A DNA stretch of 11,731 bases from Tannerella sp. (GTDB lineage Bacteria; Bacteroidota; Bacteroidia; Bacteroidales; Tannerellaceae), in the NCBI GenBank assembly GCA_031260095.1, contig JAIRKN010000021.1, forward strand, positions 1 to 11,731. Reading direction: 5' to 3'. The translations under genes were made by a program, and so were the position numbers. Positions 1-9,450 of this stretch are shown piece by piece. Every line of letters starts with the position of its first letter. Position 1 is the stretch's first letter. The notes below the pieces were generated by a model that ran no database searches, was not told the DNA's origin, and saw only the letters and a list, made by a program, of their open reading frames with translations.

Positions 1-407
1 TTTAAGCCATACTTTCTGTATGCTTCGGAATGTTCGCCAAGCGCTTCGTGTAGTTGATTTGTTTCTTCCAGCTTGTCGGCCTTTAGCGTTACGGTAAAGA
101 CCGACGACAATTTGTCCATAGAAACGGATACCATTTTAATCCGCGACGAGAGATCGCCGTGATTCAGTTTATTCCACAATTGCACGTTTCTCATCCGCGA
201 TACCGCATCATAAGCCGCCCAGAAATGTAACAACGTATAAGTGCCGGAATTGTCCGGGAAGGTAATCTCCGCACCCGTTCCCAACGACTTTATTCCCGGA
301 GCAAGGTTGCCGGGGCGATTGCCCTCCGTTAGCCTTGCCTTGTCTGTTCCCGCAGAAAGAAAAAAAGCTCCTGCCGCAACAGAGAGAACATAAGTTCTAA
401 TCTTCAT
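1..407 (-). CDS. Thioredoxin-like (TlpA/redoxin-type) exported protein, 3' end off window
   Basis: The first 135 codons of a minus-strand gene are open to the left edge of the window, so the C-terminus is missing. The start is the ATG at 405-407 (MKIRTY). Residues 1-20 form a basic then hydrophobic signal peptide, so export is likely. Residues about 38-65 resemble the first part of a TlpA-like thioredoxin fold (APGIKSLGTGAEITFPD, then LLHFWAAYDAVS). The place where thioredoxins carry WCxxC reads YDAVS (residues 66-70), so both redox cysteines are absent and the protein cannot do classical dithiol exchange. Related CxxC-less proteins are common in Bacteroides and their role is unclear. It is transcribed divergently from the atp operon. 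The fold assignment is by motif memory, not by search; the missing cysteines are seen directly. Confidence 0.72.
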   Translation of the reverse strand, partial: MKIRTYVLSVAAGAFFLSAGTDKARLTEGNRPGNLAPGIKSLGTGAEITFPDNSGTYTLLHFWAAYDAVSRMRNVQLWNKLNHGDLSSRIKMVSVSMDKLSSVFTVTLKADKLEETNQLHEALGEHSEAYRKYGL

Positions 408-431
408 TCATGTAAGTTTTCGTTAAACATC

Positions 432-454
432 AAAAAAGCCTGCGCTCAGGCTTT
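432..454 (-). terminator. Terminator-like hairpin in the leader of the minus-strand gene
   Basis: The stem AAGCCTG (436-442) / CAGGCTT (447-453) closes a four-base loop CGCT. Read on the minus strand it is followed by six T residues (plus-strand A run 432-437), which is the layout of an intrinsic terminator. No gene on the minus strand ends just to its right. It lies between the predicted promoter (476-483) and the start codon at 407, so it may act as an attenuator for the thioredoxin-like gene. Alternatively it stops stray transcription from the atp side. The structure is clear; the function is inferred. Confidence 0.55.
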
Positions 455-475
455 CCTGTATACCCTAAACGGCGA

Positions 476-507
476 CAAAAGTAATTTATTTTTCCGATAT
501 CCCGAAA
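476..507 (-). promoter_or_regulatory. Bacteroidetes-type promoter for the thioredoxin-like gene
   Basis: On the minus strand, TACTTTTG (476-483) fits the TAnnTTTG -7 consensus of the primary Bacteroidetes sigma factor. A TTTC (504-507), one base off the TTTG -33 element, lies 20 bases upstream, within the usual spacing. Transcription would start near 468-470, about 60 bases before the ATG. Confidence 0.5.
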
Positions 508-640
508 GATTTGCCGATTTATTTCCGCTATAATGAAAGATACTCGTCTATCGCCGGAAAAAAACATCGGCGAAAAAGGCTTCCGGAGCAACATCATGAG
601 AGCTATCATCCCATAAGGCCTGATAGAGCGAATCCCTGCC

Positions 641-820
641 GCGTTATTGCGAGGAGCGTAGCGACGAGGCAATCCGGATTGCTTCACCCTGCGGGTACTA
701 ATGATGGATACGTGCGTATGCAAATGACGTGGTACAGGCACCGCAACGACGGATACCTGCCTCGCAAGGACGACGGGAAGAGGGAATGGCCGCCCATGTC
801 GCGAAGGCCATCCCCCCTCG
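641..820. repeat. Composite GC-rich intergenic palindromic repeat
   Basis: This block is more GC-rich than its surroundings and dense in inverted repeats. ATTGC (646-650) pairs with GCAAT (669-673); GCAATCCGGATTGC (669-682) is a perfect 14-base palindrome; and GAGGG-ATGGCC (780-791) pairs with GGCCAT-CCCTC (806-819), with a one-base bulge on one side and three unpaired bases on the other. The core attgcgaggagcgtagcgac resembles intergenic repeats I recall from many bacterial genomes (consensus roughly CGTCATTGCGAGGAGCGAAGCGA). A second piece with similar wording is at 741-774 (CCGCAACGACGG, CCTCGCAAGGACGACG). Small reading frames across it on both strands look like by-products of the repeat. 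It sits just upstream of the atp promoter. Repeat nature is an inference until copies are found elsewhere in the genome. Confidence 0.55.
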
Positions 821-854
821 TCTTTGTGAAAATTTTGTAAGACATTTTTGTGCA

Positions 855-2434
<1,580 letters not shown>

Positions 2435-2456
2435 CAAAATAGACAGAGATATACGC

Positions 2457-2723
2457 ATGATAAAAATAAAAATTCTATCCCCAACCGGTACTGTCTACGA
2501 CGGAAACGTCACGCACGTAACCTTTCCGGGAGAAGCCGGATCCTTTTCCGTATACCCGTCACATGCCCCTATCCTGTCAACGTTGATAGAGGGGCGTATT
2601 ATTTGTTATGTCTTAAACGGCGAAAAAAAAGAAATCTCCATACAAAGCGGATTCGTGGAAGTAAAAGACGATCTGATCACAGTATGTATTGAACAAACAT
2701 CAGGACATTCGGATCATGGATAA
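2457..2723 (+). CDS. atpC: F1Fo ATP synthase subunit epsilon (short form)
   Basis: Epsilon sits on the central stalk and couples gamma to the c-ring. The 88 residues cover the N-terminal beta-sandwich only (MIKIKILSPTGTVYDG, TFPGEAGSFSVYPSHAPILS, then IQSGFVEVKDDLITVCIE). The C-terminal two-helix domain of E. coli epsilon (139 residues), which inhibits ATP hydrolysis, is absent. Short epsilons are the norm in Bacteroidales, so this is not a truncation. The gene starts 22 bases after atpD, and its last codons overlap the start of the next gene (ATG at 2716, stop at 2721-2723), which suggests coupled translation. The role is well established for the family; loss of self-inhibition by this domain is inferred from the missing segment. 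Confidence 0.93.
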   Translation: MIKIKILSPTGTVYDGNVTHVTFPGEAGSFSVYPSHAPILSTLIEGRIICYVLNGEKKEISIQSGFVEVKDDLITVCIEQTSGHSDHG

Positions 2724-3153
2724 AGCATACAGAGCAAAAGACGCCAGAAAGCTCGTTATTTTCGGCATCATCATTTTCGGAATACTGGAAACCGGTTTTA
2801 TTCGTTTGGTATATCCTCTTTATTATGTGGATTATCTGTTGTTTATCCCCGCATATTTTCTGTTATTAGGAATCAGTATACTGCTTGTTTTGTCCCGGAT
2901 GAAACGTAAGCGATTGCATCCGGGCCGTGCCATTGCAAGACTGATGCTGTTTAATGTTGCGCAAATGTTACTTTCATTTTTCCTGATGTTCTGTTATTGC
3001 TACTTTATCAACGTGCAGAAACATACGATTCTGATAGCTTTCAGCGTCTTTTACATATTTTTCATGGGACTGAAATTATTCATACTTTATAACATTGATA
3101 AGCTACACAAAATAGAAACAAAACGTCTCCAAGATGCAGAAAAAAGTAAATAA
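2716..3153 (+). CDS. Small four-helix membrane protein of the atp operon (AtpI-position protein)
   Basis: I do not recognise a named family with certainty. The 145-residue protein has four hydrophobic segments: about 12-33 (LVIFGIIIFGILETGF), 36-60 (DYLLFIPAYFLLLGISILLVL), 74-98 (ARLMLFNVAQMLLSFFLMFC) and 102-124. Basic stretches (RMKRKRLHPGRAIAR, and the C-terminus HKIETKRLQDAEKSK) should lie in the cytoplasm. It sits between atpC and atpB, overlapping atpC by 8 bases and atpB by 20. AtpI, which helps assemble the c-ring, precedes the Fo genes in many bacteria and is also a small four-helix protein, so a similar role is plausible but rests on position and topology only. I chose ATG 2716 over an in-frame TTG at 2689, which would extend 35 bases into atpC. 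Confidence 0.85.
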   Translation: MDKAYRAKDARKLVIFGIIIFGILETGFIRLVYPLYYVDYLLFIPAYFLLLGISILLVLSRMKRKRLHPGRAIARLMLFNVAQMLLSFFLMFCYCYFINVQKHTILIAFSVFYIFFMGLKLFILYNIDKLHKIETKRLQDAEKSK

Positions 3154-4228
3154 ACATATAATACGGCCATTTATCATTCTTCTGATGATATTACCTGTCG
3201 GTATAAAGGGATCTGCTTCCGGTCCTGCCGACGGTGAGATTAATCCGAAAGAAGTCATATTTGATCATATACAGGACGCATATTGGTGGCATATCACAAC
3301 GATCAATGGGCATCATATATCTATATATCTGCCGGTTATCATTTATTCTTCAAATAGCGGGCTTCATTTATTTTCATCTTCGCGCATAGATCATGGTAAT
3401 AAATACAATGGTTTTTATCTGTCCGAAGAAGGAAAAATAGTAGAATTAAATAGTGCGGGGGAAGAAATCCGGCCGGTTGATCTATCCCTTACCAAGATAG
3501 CATTAGCTATCATTATGAACTCAGTGATCATGCTCATTCTGTTTTTATCTGTTGCGCGTTGGTATAAACGAAGACCCGGACATCCCGTACCCGGAGGACT
3601 TGTGGGTGCGATAGAAATGTTTGTGATGAGCGTTGAAGATGATATCATACGGAAAAGTATCGGCAAGGATTATGCCCGTTATTCTCCGTATTTACTGACG
3701 GCTTTTTTCTTTATTTTTATTAATAACCTGATGGGGCTTGTACCCATCTTTCCCGGAGGTGCAAACGTTACCGGAAACATCTCCGTAACGCTTGTTTTAG
3801 CCTTATGCACCATGTTAGCGATCAACATATTCGGAAACAAAGAGTATTGGAAAGAAATCTTTTGGCCGGATGTGCCTTTATGGATGAAAGTTCCCATACC
3901 TTTAATGCCCATGATCGAACTATTCGGGGTCATATCCAAACCCTTTGCATTAATCATCCGTCTTTTCGCCAATATAACGGCTGGACATGCCATCATTCTG
4001 GCGCTCACATGCCTTGTTTTCATAACCGTTAAGATGGGAGCGGCAATAAATACGGGAATGATCATCTTTTCCGTCATACTGTCCGTATTTATGAGTTTTC
4101 TGGAAATCCTGGTCGCTTATATTCAAGCGTATGTCTTCACGATGTTGTCTGCCGTATTTATCGGCCTTTCCCGTCAGGAAGAACATCATAACCGGAAAGC
4201 GAGAAAAATAAAAAATACAAATTACTAA
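3134..4228 (+). CDS. atpB: F1Fo ATP synthase subunit a
   Basis: Subunit a forms the two proton half-channels against the c-ring. Residues 1-27 are a signal peptide (MQKKVNKHIIRPFIILLMIL), followed by an extension of about 90 residues on the outer side (HIQDAYWWHITTINGHHIS, then HLFSSSRIDHG), a Bacteroidetes trait that makes the protein 364 residues against 271 in E. coli. Membrane helices follow from about residue 117. The essential arginine is R276 in the motif IIRLFANITAGHA, and the last helices carry the conserved EILVAYIQAYVF. The start overlaps the previous gene by 20 bases; it was chosen because it completes the signal peptide. All conserved residues I can judge are present. Confidence 0.95.
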   Translation: MQKKVNKHIIRPFIILLMILPVGIKGSASGPADGEINPKEVIFDHIQDAYWWHITTINGHHISIYLPVIIYSSNSGLHLFSSSRIDHGNKYNGFYLSEEGKIVELNSAGEEIRPVDLSLTKIALAIIMNSVIMLILFLSVARWYKRRPGHPVPGGLVGAIEMFVMSVEDDIIRKSIGKDYARYSPYLLTAFFFIFINNLMGLVPIFPGGANVTGNISVTLVLALCTMLAINIFGNKEYWKEIFWPDVPLWMKVPIPLMPMIELFGVISKPFALIIRLFANITAGHAIILALTCLVFITVKMGAAINTGMIIFSVILSVFMSFLEILVAYIQAYVFTMLSAVFIGLSRQEEHHNRKARKIKNTNY

Positions 4229-4248
4229 CTTTATAAATAAAAAAAATT

Positions 4249-4497
4249 ATGACACTGTTAAACATTTTGCTACAAGCAACTACAAATTTAGGTTCTTTAG
4301 TCGCTCCGATAGGAGCCGCTATTGCTGTACTCGGCGTTGGCATAGGTATCGGAAAGATCGGAGCCAGCGCAATGGAAGCGATTGCCCGTCAACCGGACGC
4401 TGCCAGTGATATCCGAATGTCGATGATTATTGTTGCCGCGTTAATCGAAGGCGCTGCTTTATTCGCAATTGTAGTATGTTTGATGGCTTTAGGGTAA
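4249..4497 (+). CDS. atpE: F1Fo ATP synthase subunit c
   Basis: This is the proteolipid that forms the rotating ring in the membrane. Its 82 residues make two helices joined by the conserved polar loop ARQP (residues 46-49). The ion-carrying carboxylate is E67 in ALIEGAALF. In sodium-type rings (for example Ilyobacter tartaricus) the site also needs a glutamine in helix 1, a serine or threonine after the glutamate and a nearby tyrosine; here those positions read I34, G68 and F72. The ring is therefore predicted to carry protons. The glycine-rich helix 1 (GVGIGIGKIG) is typical for ring packing. It starts 20 bases after atpB behind an A-rich stretch. Confidence 0.96.
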   Translation: MTLLNILLQATTNLGSLVAPIGAAIAVLGVGIGIGKIGASAMEAIARQPDAASDIRMSMIIVAALIEGAALFAIVVCLMALG

Positions 4498-4512
4498 ACA
4501 AGCGAAATAATT

Positions 4513-5022
4513 ATGTCATTATTAACACCTGACCTTGGGCTTTTATTCTGGATGATTTTGTCATTTGCCATTGTATTCGGCATTCTGGCACGATTCGGCT
4601 TTCCCGTGATTACGAAAATGGTAGATGAACGGCGGGATTATATACAACAATCCCTGGCTAAGGCGGATGAAGCAAACCGTACGCTGGAAGGAATCAAATT
4701 AAAATCCGAAGAATTGTTGGAAAGCGCCCGAAAGCGTCAGACGGAGATCATCAAACAGGCAACGGCTCATGCCGGTCAGATCATGCAGAAAGCCAAAGAA
4801 GAGGCAGCCGCAATGGGAAAACAAAAACTTGACGAAACAATAAGACTTATTGATATGCAGAAGCAAAAGGCTATCGGAGAAATTCGTTCCCAGGTTGCCG
4901 CCTTATCCGTTGATATTGCGGAAAAAATATTGCGACGTCAGCTTGATAATACGGAAAGTCATGAACAATTGGTTTCACAGTTTCTTGACGAAATAGAAGA
5001 TTCCGATATTGTAAAAAATTAA
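4513..5022 (+). CDS. atpF: F1Fo ATP synthase subunit b
   Basis: Subunit b is the peripheral stalk that holds F1 against rotation. Residues about 8-33 form the single membrane helix (LGLLFWMILSFAIVFGILAR), and the remainder is a long, highly charged helix with coiled-coil character (KADEANRTLEGIKLKSEELL, then KAKEEAAAMGKQKLDE). At 169 residues it matches the normal length. The C-terminal part (VAALSVDIAEKILRRQLD) is the region that contacts delta. The gene starts 15 bases after atpE, and atpH follows after 4 bases. Confidence 0.95.
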   Translation: MSLLTPDLGLLFWMILSFAIVFGILARFGFPVITKMVDERRDYIQQSLAKADEANRTLEGIKLKSEELLESARKRQTEIIKQATAHAGQIMQKAKEEAAAMGKQKLDETIRLIDMQKQKAIGEIRSQVAALSVDIAEKILRRQLDNTESHEQLVSQFLDEIEDSDIVKN

Positions 5023-5026
5023 GACA

Positions 5027-5581
5027 ATGGATGAAGGTTTAATTTCCAAAAGATACGCCAAAGCCTTGTATTTTCACGCATCGGATATGGGTGAAGAAAC
5101 ACTTCTGTACCATAGAATGCAGATACTGGATGCTCTACTGCGCAAAATGCCGGAATTTAAGGCCAGCTTAAAATCACCTATGATCTTAGTGAAAGATAAA
5201 ATGAATCTGCTTGAGAATGTAACGGGCAAAAATCCGGAACAATCGTATCTTGACTTTATAAATCTCGTTATTACGAATCGCCGTGAGGATACGTTGCATC
5301 TGATTGTGTTAAGCTATCAAAAGTTTTACCGTCAAAAGAAAAACATAAATATTGTTCATCTTATTTCTGCAAAAAAAATATCCGGTAAGGCGATCGAACG
5401 CATACGCTACCTGACAGAACAACAAACACATGGGAAAGTGGAATTTTCCACCCATATAGACCCTTCCATAGACGGCGGATTTATTTTTCAGTTGAATGAC
5501 ATACGTATAGATGCTTCGGTCAAAGGGCAGCTTAATCAGATCAGCCGGCGTTTGGCGCAAATAAATAAGTCGATTATTTAA
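5027..5581 (+). CDS. atpH: F1Fo ATP synthase subunit delta
   Basis: Delta joins the b stalk to the top of the alpha3-beta3 head. The N-terminal motif [13 protein letters not shown] (6-18) and the C-terminal signature [20 protein letters not shown] followed by [11 protein letters not shown] are diagnostic of the family. It is 184 residues, a normal length. The N-terminal helical bundle spans about residues 1-105. Only four bases separate it from atpF, so translation is probably coupled; a 32-base gap precedes atpA. Confidence 0.94.
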   Translation: MDEGLISKRYAKALYFHASDMGEETLLYHRMQILDALLRKMPEFKASLKSPMILVKDKMNLLENVTGKNPEQSYLDFINLVITNRREDTLHLIVLSYQKFYRQKKNINIVHLISAKKISGKAIERIRYLTEQQTHGKVEFSTHIDPSIDGGFIFQLNDIRIDASVKGQLNQISRRLAQINKSII

Positions 5582-5613
5582 CATGCGATTACAATATAAA
5601 AACAGAAAAGAAT

Positions 5614-7197
5614 ATGAATGATATAAAAATCAGCGAAGTTTCCGAAGTGCTGAAAATGCAGCTTGATAAAATAAATGTCAAGATGTCGTTTGATGAAGTA
5701 GGCACGGTTTTACAGGTCAGCGATGGCGTTGTACGTATCTATGGATTGCACAATGCCGAGGCGAATGAATTGCTGGAGTTTGAAAACGGTGTCAGAGGGG
5801 TTGTCATGAACCTTGAGGAAGACAATGTCGGGGCGGTTCTTCTGGGGGCTACGGATAAGGTTAAAGAAGGTTTTTCGGTGAAGCGTACGAAAGAAATCAC
5901 ATCAATTGATGTAGGGGAGGGGATGCTTGGGCGTGTCATTGATCCGTTAGGCGAACCGCTTGACGGGAAAGGATGGATTGAGGGAGAACGTTTCCGAATG
6001 CCGCTTGAACGAAAAGCGCCGGAAGTAATATTCCGCCAACCGGTGAATCAGCCCTTACAAACAGGCATTAAAGCGATTGATGCGATGATACCCATAGGCC
6101 GGGGACAGCGTGAACTGATCATTGGAGATCGTCAGACCGGTAAAACAGCCATTGCGATAGATACAATCATCAATCAACGTCCTAACTTTGAGAAAGGAGA
6201 TCCTGTTTATTGTATTTATGTTGCCGTAGGACAAAAAGGCTCTACCGTTGCGTCCGTCGTAAATACACTGAACGAAAAGGGAGCGATGGATTATACGATT
6301 ATTGTTGCAGCCACGGCTTCCGACCCGGCGGCGATGCAATATTTTGCGCCGTTTGCCGGTGCGGCGATCGGCGAATATTTTCGGGATACCGGACGACATG
6401 CCTTGGTTGTTTATGATGATTTATCCAAACAAGCCGTATCGTACCGGGAGGTTTCTCTTGTGTTACGCCGTCCGTCGGGCCGCGAAGCCTATCCGGGCGA
6501 TGTCTTCTATCTTCATTCGAGGCTACTGGAACGTGCGGCCAAAATAATAAATCAACAGGATGTTGCCGAAAACATGAATGACCTGCCCGAAAGCCTGAAA
6601 GGTAGAGTAAAAGGAGGAGGTTCACTGACCGCACTTCCCCTTATTGAAACACAGGCAGGAGATGTATCGGCTTATATCCCTACAAATGTAATATCAATTA
6701 CCGACGGACAAATATTCCTCGAAAATGATTTATTCAATCAGGGTATACGCCCGGCCATTAACGTGGGGATCTCCGTATCACGTGTAGGAGGAAGTGCGCA
6801 GATAAAAGCAATGAAACAGGTCGCCGGAACATTAAAAATAGATCAGGCCCAATACCGCGAGTTAGAAGCTTTTACGAAATTCGGCAGCGATCTGGATAAG
6901 GTGACCGCATTTATAATTGATAAGGGACAGAAAAATACGCAACTACTGATTCAGGAGCAATATGCCCCCATGCCGGTAGAAGAACAGATTGCGATTCTTT
7001 ATTGCGGCACGCACGGACTTCTCAAAAATATAGAAGTAAGTAAAGTACATGAATTTGAACAAACCTTCCTGCATCTTTTAAAAAGCAGCCATCAGGAAAA
7101 TATATTGGAGCCTCTGCGGAAAGGTATAATAGATGATCATGTGGCTGCCGCTATTGAGGCATGTGCGGCATCAATAACCGGCGACAGTAAATCCTGA
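5614..7197 (+). CDS. atpA: F1Fo ATP synthase subunit alpha
   Basis: The alpha subunit alternates with beta in the F1 head and holds the non-catalytic nucleotide sites. The P-loop GDRQTGKT is at residues 171-178, the catalytic arginine finger supplied to the beta site is R390 in VSRVGGSAQ, and the N-terminal segment (residues 1-25) that binds delta is present. The length, 527 residues, agrees with Bacteroides alpha subunits. In the N-terminal beta-barrel the signature [14 protein letters not shown] is visible at about residues 31-44. The gene is followed after 7 bases by atpG. Nothing unusual was seen. Confidence 0.98.
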   Translation: MNDIKISEVSEVLKMQLDKINVKMSFDEVGTVLQVSDGVVRIYGLHNAEANELLEFENGVRGVVMNLEEDNVGAVLLGATDKVKEGFSVKRTKEITSIDVGEGMLGRVIDPLGEPLDGKGWIEGERFRMPLERKAPEVIFRQPVNQPLQTGIKAIDAMIPIGRGQRELIIGDRQTGKTAIAIDTIINQRPNFEKGDPVYCIYVAVGQKGSTVASVVNTLNEKGAMDYTIIVAATASDPAAMQYFAPFAGAAIGEYFRDTGRHALVVYDDLSKQAVSYREVSLVLRRPSGREAYPGDVFYLHSRLLERAAKIINQQDVAENMNDLPESLKGRVKGGGSLTALPLIETQAGDVSAYIPTNVISITDGQIFLENDLFNQGIRPAINVGISVSRVGGSAQIKAMKQVAGTLKIDQAQYRELEAFTKFGSDLDKVTAFIIDKGQKNTQLLIQEQYAPMPVEEQIAILYCGTHGLLKNIEVSKVHEFEQTFLHLLKSSHQENILEPLRKGIIDDHVAAAIEACAASITGDSKS

Positions 7198-7204
7198 AAC
7201 ATTT

Positions 7205-8068
7205 ATGGCGGCATTCAAAGAAATAAAAAAACGGATTAATTCTATTAAAAGCACCCGGAAAACGACGTCGGCAATGAAAATGGTATCATCTGCCAAATTA
7301 CATAAAGCCGAAAGCGTCATATCGAATATGTTACCCTATTCGACGGCATTGCATCATGTGATGGAATCGCTATTGACAGGGGATGACGTAAGTAAGTTGA
7401 GCCGGGAACGTCCCGTTAAAAATGTAGCAATCATTGCCTTTTCATCCGATTCTTCTCTTTGCGGAGCCTTTAATTCCAATATAGTGCGTGAATTGCAAAA
7501 GACGGTTGAGGAGTACGGAAAATCACTGTCAACCGATCGGATTACGGTCTATACGATTGGTAAAAAAGTATATGACGCCGCCAGGAAAAAAGGTATAACG
7601 GTTACCAAAAACTTTGAAAACCTTGCCGGTAAAACCGATTATCAAGTAATTGCGGATTTAGCAGAATCATTAATCGTACAATTTGAAACGGATAAAATAG
7701 ATCGTGTAGATACGATCTATCACCATTTCAGAAGGGCAGGCGCTCAGGAAGAACTTGTCAATGAAGTATTACTACCGGTCATACTTCCGAAAGAAAATAC
7801 GGATCGTCATATAAGTACCGACTATATCTTTGAACCGTCACGCGAAGAGATCCTTCGGGTAATTATTCCCAAAAGTATCAAATTGCAATTGTATACGGCG
7901 CTGTTAGACTCCAACGCATCCGAATATGCAGCCCGTATGATCGCCATGCAGACGGCAACGGATAATGCGGACGACCTTATTTCCGAACTGACCATCGAAT
8001 ACAATAAATCGCGTCAGCAAGCCATCACAAACGAATTGCTTGACCTCATCAGCGGAAGCATGGGATAG
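7205..8068 (+). CDS. atpG: F1Fo ATP synthase subunit gamma
   Basis: Gamma is the rotating central shaft that transmits torque from the c-ring to the beta subunits. Both ends carry the family signatures: the N-terminal helix with RINSIKSTRKTTSAMKMVSS (11-30) and the C-terminal helix with MIAMQTATDNADDLISEL and YNKSRQQAITNELLDLISG. The middle (about 75-210) is the Rossmann-like globular domain (VAIIAFSSDSSLCGAFNSNI). At 287 residues the length is normal. It is the last gene of the operon; the 41-base gap to the LOG gene shows no clear terminator, so read-through is possible. Confidence 0.97.
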   Translation: MAAFKEIKKRINSIKSTRKTTSAMKMVSSAKLHKAESVISNMLPYSTALHHVMESLLTGDDVSKLSRERPVKNVAIIAFSSDSSLCGAFNSNIVRELQKTVEEYGKSLSTDRITVYTIGKKVYDAARKKGITVTKNFENLAGKTDYQVIADLAESLIVQFETDKIDRVDTIYHHFRRAGAQEELVNEVLLPVILPKENTDRHISTDYIFEPSREEILRVIIPKSIKLQLYTALLDSNASEYAARMIAMQTATDNADDLISELTIEYNKSRQQAITNELLDLISGSMG

Positions 8069-8109
8069 CTGCCCATCACCGGCCGTTATTATTTCAAAAA
8101 GAATAAAGT

Positions 8110-8664
8110 ATGATACGATCCGTTTGCATATATTGCGCTTCAAGCGCTGTTATAGACCCCGTTTATATAAAAGACGCCGAGAAATTGGGCAGCCTGTTGG
8201 GACATGACGGATTGCGTGTCATCAATGGGGGCGGAAGTATCGGATTGATGCAGGTTGTTTCGGATGCTACGCTGAAAGCCGGCGGTACCGTCACCGGTAT
8301 TATCCCGCGTTTCATGATAGAAAGCGGATGGTGTCACAATGGACTGACAGAGCTTATCCAAACCGAAACGATGCACGAACGAAAACAAATGATGGCCAAA
8401 CTCTCCGACGCTACGATTGCCCTACCGGGTGGATACGGTACACTCGAAGAGTTACTCGAAATCGTCACCTGGCGACAATTAGGTTTGTACAAAAAGCCTG
8501 TTATTATCCTGAATACAAATAATTATTACGATCCGCTGCTGGAAATGTTCCGTCGTGCGGCAGCGGATAAGTTTGTGCGCAAAGAACACCTGTGCTTATG
8601 GCAGGTGGCCGAATCTCCGAAGGAGGTTTTCGACAGGATAAAAAATCCGAAAAGTTTTTTATAA
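8110..8664 (+). CDS. LOG-family nucleotide 5'-monophosphate phosphoribohydrolase (TIGR00730 type)
   Basis: Members of this family, named after the plant enzyme LONELY GUY, cleave the base from nucleoside monophosphates; the plant enzyme activates cytokinins and several bacterial members hydrolyse AMP. The Rossmann-like core begins with VCIYCASSAVID, followed by the GGG loop (40-42) in NGGGSIGLMQ. The catalytic motifs are intact: R91 in MHERKQMM and E114 in PGGYGTLEE (106-114). It is 184 residues, a normal length. Older annotation calls such proteins 'lysine decarboxylase', which is incorrect for this subtype. It follows atpG by 41 bases and may be transcribed with the operon; the family has no known part in ATP synthesis. 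Its stop codon overlaps that of the convergent gene. The physiological substrate cannot be told from sequence. Confidence 0.93.
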   Translation: MIRSVCIYCASSAVIDPVYIKDAEKLGSLLGHDGLRVINGGGSIGLMQVVSDATLKAGGTVTGIIPRFMIESGWCHNGLTELIQTETMHERKQMMAKLSDATIALPGGYGTLEELLEIVTWRQLGLYKKPVIILNTNNYYDPLLEMFRRAAADKFVRKEHLCLWQVAESPKEVFDRIKNPKSFL

Positions 8665-9423
8665 TCCCGTTGCTTTCATCCATACTTCAGCCATCAACTG
8701 ACGTCCCGGAAGGTCGGGATGTACTCCGTCGCCAGACCAGTATGTAGCAGGGGCGACTTTCACGGCTTCGTCAAACGCAGACTGAAATGGAACAAATACC
8801 GCATCAAATTCTCCTGCCAACTTTTTAAGTGATACCCTGTAAGCATCGAACATCGGAAACCATGCTTCGTTGTTAATGGCCGAACCGCCGCGTAAGGCAA
8901 AAGGTTCACAAAGTACAAGTTGTATTTTCGGCAACTTCTCTTTTGTATATTTCAATAAATTGCGCAGATCCGTTTCATACACTTCGACTGTGCCCTTATA
9001 GCTACCACTCAGCGTATGCCAGTAATCATTCACCCCGATCAGGATACTCAGCACATCCGGCATAAAGGCAAGCGTGTCGATTTCCCACCGTTCGCGCAAC
9101 TGGAATACTTTATTCCCGCTTATGCCGCGGTTATATATTTTAGGTTGCTTATCCGCCTGTTTATTTAAAATAGACGTAGCCGTAAAAAGGGCATATCCCA
9201 TGCCTAACTGATCCGTATTATTACAAGTAATAGATTCCCTTTTACGTCCGCAGTCCGTAATGGAATCGCCCTGGAAAAGAATCACCGGATCTTTTTTAAG
9301 TGTCAGTTTTTTCTGTTGAATCCCATTCTGTTCATAAACTGCCGCCCCGGCGATTTCCGAAAGCATAGCCAATCCCGCACCGGCAAATGCCGCTTTCTTC
9401 AAAAAATTGCGTCTTGTATTCAT
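8659..9423 (-). CDS. Tat-exported SGNH/GDSL-family hydrolase
   Basis: This 254-residue protein is a secreted hydrolase of the SGNH superfamily (esterases, lipases and polysaccharide deacetylases). Block I is ILFQGDSITDCGR with nucleophile S54, block II has G100 in YNRGISGN, block III is GVND (N132), and block V is GDGVHP with D232 and H235, so the catalytic set is complete. The N-terminus TRRNFLKKAAFAGAGLAML fits a twin-arginine signal. I chose ATG 9421-9423: a longer in-frame start at 9483 would bury the RR motif behind 20 residues and place the promoter's -7 box inside the gene. Many Bacteroidetes relatives deacetylate plant or host glycans, but there is no glycan-use locus beside it, so the substrate is open. 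It converges on the LOG gene with a 6-base overlap. Confidence 0.9.
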   Translation of the reverse strand: MNTRRNFLKKAAFAGAGLAMLSEIAGAAVYEQNGIQQKKLTLKKDPVILFQGDSITDCGRKRESITCNNTDQLGMGYALFTATSILNKQADKQPKIYNRGISGNKVFQLRERWEIDTLAFMPDVLSILIGVNDYWHTLSGSYKGTVEVYETDLRNLLKYTKEKLPKIQLVLCEPFALRGGSAINNEAWFPMFDAYRVSLKKLAGEFDAVFVPFQSAFDEAVKVAPATYWSGDGVHPDLPGRQLMAEVWMKATGL

Positions 9424-9450
9424 AGCTTTATAAAGTTTAATATAATGTGG

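Noticed and set aside
511..840. Protein-coding frame of 109 codons on the plus strand (and one of 141 codons on the minus strand at 430-855)
   Set aside because: Both run through the palindromic repeat block, have arginine/proline-rich unnatural composition, and lack a promoter or known motif.
2457..2723. Truncated or frameshifted epsilon subunit
   Set aside because: The short form without the C-terminal helices is normal in Bacteroidales, and the stop is embedded in the overlap with the next start.
4249..4497. Sodium-coupled ATP synthase
   Set aside because: The c subunit has the glutamate but lacks the glutamine, serine/threonine and tyrosine that complete a sodium site.
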